From: a virus
Length of the DNA: 31,252 nucleotides
Virus record (IMG/VR): IMGVR_UViG_3300032893_001088
Location: 1-31,252 of that record
Direction: 5' to 3' (one strand)
The notes beneath the pieces were generated by a model. That model worked only from the letters and a program-made list of their open reading frames with translations, did not search any database and was not told the DNA's origin. The translations under genes and the position numbers were made by a program. Shown one piece after another: positions 29,442-31,252 of the stretch (within the stretch, counting starts at the first letter, position 1; the number at the start of each line of letters is the position of its first letter).

Positions 29442-29944
29442 CGGGGGGAAGAAGCCCGGTACAGAAGAAGGCACAATCACTATCGAGCCAGAATGCGGCT
29501 GCTGGAGCCGGAAAACAGGAGACCGCTCAGGGCACGCTGAGTCAATTCGAAGGTCCGGTGCAGGATTCACCGTTCTATAAGTCTTTGCTCTCTACCAACA
29601 TGGATTCGACGGCCAATGCTTACCGGAACGCAGCCGCCACCGCCAAGCGTAATGCCGCAGGTGCCGGATTCGCGGAGAGTTCCCCGGTAGCACAAGGCGC
29701 GGAGGCCGAAACTGGGGCGGAGGAGGCAGCAGCGCTCGCAAGGGTACCGGGCGAAACAATGGTCCAAGCGACAGCGCCAACCTTGTCCGCCGCCAGTACA
29801 ACCGCTGGCATCGGGGCCAGCCAACAAGGGACCGGATTGGGGTACGAAACCGGGGCCGTAGTGCCGTTGGAGGAACAGTACCAAAATTCACAACAGGCCC
29901 TGTGGAATGCGCTGGCGAAGATTCCGGGGGATGTTTGGGGGTAG
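29438..29944 (+). CDS. Putative internal virion (ejection) protein, small
   Basis: 168 residues, ATG overlapping the previous stop. Ala/Gly/Gln/Ser-rich helix throughout (SQNAAAGAGKQETAQGTL, YRNAAATAKRNAAGAGFAES, EEAAALARVPGETMVQA). Length, composition and place just before the larger ejection protein genes fit small internal proteins such as P22 gp7. The codon use is purine-rich, unlike the pyrimidine-rich late genes before it. Confidence 0.6.
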   Translation: MTGGRSPVQKKAQSLSSQNAAAGAGKQETAQGTLSQFEGPVQDSPFYKSLLSTNMDSTANAYRNAAATAKRNAAGAGFAESSPVAQGAEAETGAEEAAALARVPGETMVQATAPTLSAASTTAGIGASQQGTGLGYETGAVVPLEEQYQNSQQALWNALAKIPGDVWG

Positions 29945-29950
29945 GGACAG

Positions 29951-31165
29951 GTGAGCGACACGTTCATCAATGACGAGTCCATGGGGATTCCGGAGGATTT
30001 AATCCGGCGTCGTGGCGGGCTGTACCCAACATTACTGGGGATGGGGGAAGAAGGGGAAGCACAGCCCCAAGCACAGCCCCAACCCCAACGTCCGATGTCC
30101 CGCACCGAACCTGATTCCGGCCTTGCTTCCAAGGTGGCTCATCCAGACGATTCTGCCTCCGAATCCCCCTATCTCCGTGGTCTGGAGGCCGAACAACAGC
30201 GCTTGTCCGCTCCCGTCCCCTCCCCCACCTTGAAGCAGCGTTTGATTCAGGGCGCTACCATCGCTGGCCCGCTCATCGCCGCTCATTTGTTTGGTGGCAA
30301 GGGCTATGGTGCTGCTACCGGGGCTGCACAGGGTGTTGAGTCTGGCCTCCATCAGTCCCAGATTCGACGTGACCTTTTGGCCCAACAGCGCAGGCAGGAG
30401 CAGGAAAAGCTCGCCGACCGTATCGCGCGGGAACAACAAGTGGAATATCAGCAACGGGCCGAGGATGAAAGGGAACGGACACGGGAGGCAGCGGCATCGG
30501 CGTTGGAGGGACAGAGGGAAACGGCAACACGGGCGACGCTGGCGGATAGAACTAAGGCCGAGATGGAGGAGAAGCAACGGGAAGCCAAGGATAGGGAGAC
30601 GATTTGGCAGCAACACCACGCGCAGGAACAAACGGAACAGCAGGAGCGGGAAGGAAGACAGAGCGCGGAGTTTGACCGCCGCCAACGGGAATCGGAAAGC
30701 AGGGCGGAAGCCCGCGAACAACGGGGCGAGGAACGCACTATCGCCCGTGAGAATCGAGCCGCCGCCCGAACCGAGCAGCAAAAGGTCGAGCAGCCCGTCG
30801 AAGCTGCCCGCCAGTACGGTCACGATTACTTGGAGCGTGGCTATTTCACTGGCCCCGGCGATGAGGCTCTGCTTGAGAAATTCTTCGACCTCGCCAAGCC
30901 ATCGTCCGGTTTCCGCATGACCAAGCAGCAAATCGACCTTCTGCGTGAGAGCAGAAGTTGGACCGAGGGCGCACAAGCTCGGATTTATCATGCCCTTCAT
31001 GGAACTTGGTTCTCGCCGCAACAGCGCCGCCAGATTGTCTCCACCATGGACGATATCGCCAACGCCAAAATTGCCTCGATGAGGCAAAGCGGCGGTGCAG
31101 TACAGCCGGGGACCACAGCCAACGTCGAAATCAATTCCAAAGACCCGTTGGGTATCCTCCAGTGA
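29951..31165 (+). CDS. Internal virion (ejection) protein with long charged coiled coil
   Basis: 404 residues from a GTG at 29951. Residues about 100-130 are Gly/Ala-rich and hydrophobic (IQGATIAGPLIAAHLFGGKG), membrane-active in look; 135-270 is an extreme Arg/Glu/Gln helix (QQRRQEQEKLADRIAREQQ, EERTIARENRAAARTEQQ). The C-terminus is a compact helical domain (YLERGYFTGPGDEALLEKFF, ESRSWTEGAQARIYHALHG). Such proteins are injected and help move DNA across the host envelope. The stop overlaps the next start (GTGA). Confidence 0.7.
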   Translation: MSDTFINDESMGIPEDLIRRRGGLYPTLLGMGEEGEAQPQAQPQPQRPMSRTEPDSGLASKVAHPDDSASESPYLRGLEAEQQRLSAPVPSPTLKQRLIQGATIAGPLIAAHLFGGKGYGAATGAAQGVESGLHQSQIRRDLLAQQRRQEQEKLADRIAREQQVEYQQRAEDERERTREAAASALEGQRETATRATLADRTKAEMEEKQREAKDRETIWQQHHAQEQTEQQEREGRQSAEFDRRQRESESRAEAREQRGEERTIARENRAAARTEQQKVEQPVEAARQYGHDYLERGYFTGPGDEALLEKFFDLAKPSSGFRMTKQQIDLLRESRSWTEGAQARIYHALHGTWFSPQQRRQIVSTMDDIANAKIASMRQSGGAVQPGTTANVEINSKDPLGILQ

Positions 31166-31252
31166 GCGCCACCCCACTACCGATTGACCAGTTCGCGGCC
31201 AAAGTCCGCGCCAAATACCCCGGCGCTTATGACCATCTAAGTGACCAAGAAA
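31162..31252 (+). CDS. Start of a large ejection or transglycosylase-type protein (runs off the window)
   Basis: GTG at 31162 overlaps the previous stop by four bases. Only 30 codons are visible, containing FAAKVRAKYPGAYDHLSDQE. The K-Y-P-G-A-Y-D-x-L-S-D-x-E pattern is one I recall at the N-terminus of long phage internal or tape-like proteins, sometimes repeated. The operon position fits the large internal virion protein of podoviruses. Nothing more can be said from the visible part. Confidence 0.65.
   Translation, partial: MSATPLPIDQFAAKVRAKYPGAYDHLSDQE

Noticed and set aside
30032-31177. 381-codon minus frame over the ejection protein gene
   Set aside because: Leu-rich shadow of a Glu/Arg/Gln-rich coiled coil; no start signals.
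1-31252. tRNA genes, CRISPR arrays, insertion sequences, integrase or attachment sites
   Set aside because: None recognised by eye; a tRNA or att scan by program would be needed to exclude them firmly.

Overview
The window is one contiguous piece of a tailed bacteriophage (or prophage) genome with a short-tailed, podovirus-like virion plan. In order on the + strand it carries small terminase, large terminase, P22-like portal, scaffold, major capsid protein, head-tail adaptor, tail nozzle/stabilisation protein and ejection proteins. There is no tape measure or tail-tube set. Both edges cut genes: a helicase at the left and an ejection protein at the right. The host is bacterial: there are strong AGGAGG-type ribosome sites and near-consensus sigma70-type promoters. 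The base composition is moderately GC-rich. The secreted adhesin-like proteins suggest a Gram-negative environmental host, possibly Acidobacteriota, but that is a guess.

Layout. 1-7093 is a leftward (minus) early region of small genes: a DinG/XPD-like helicase, an HNH-like protein, several hypothetical proteins, and three proteins sharing a Cys-Gly-Cys-Gly...Gly-His-Asp motif. Four minus-strand promoters can be read, at about 2151-2180, 3230-3258, 4356-4384 and 7065-7093. The first is covered by a perfect palindromic operator. One gene runs the opposite way inside this region: an 81-residue XRE-type HTH regulator at 5201-5446, whose promoter predicts a leaderless mRNA. 7094-7646 is a divergent control region full of inverted and direct repeats, the natural place for a cos/pac packaging site. 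7647-31252 is one long rightward late operon, read from a promoter at 7611-7640 that also predicts a leaderless start, for the terminase small subunit.

Within the late operon two blocks interrupt the usual podovirus order. Between large terminase and portal lie seven small genes, two of them rich in Gly, His and Arg. Between portal and scaffold lie 5.5 kb of adhesin-like genes. Five late proteins carry what look like Sec signal peptides (one just before the portal, four after it), and the capsid protein itself has a hydrophobic N-terminal extension. Exported virion proteins are unusual for a phage and are the most interesting feature of the window.

No integrase, DNA polymerase, endolysin, tRNA, CRISPR array or insertion sequence was seen. 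The temperate lifestyle suggested by the HTH regulator and operator is therefore inference only. All function calls come from reading motifs by eye; no database search was run.
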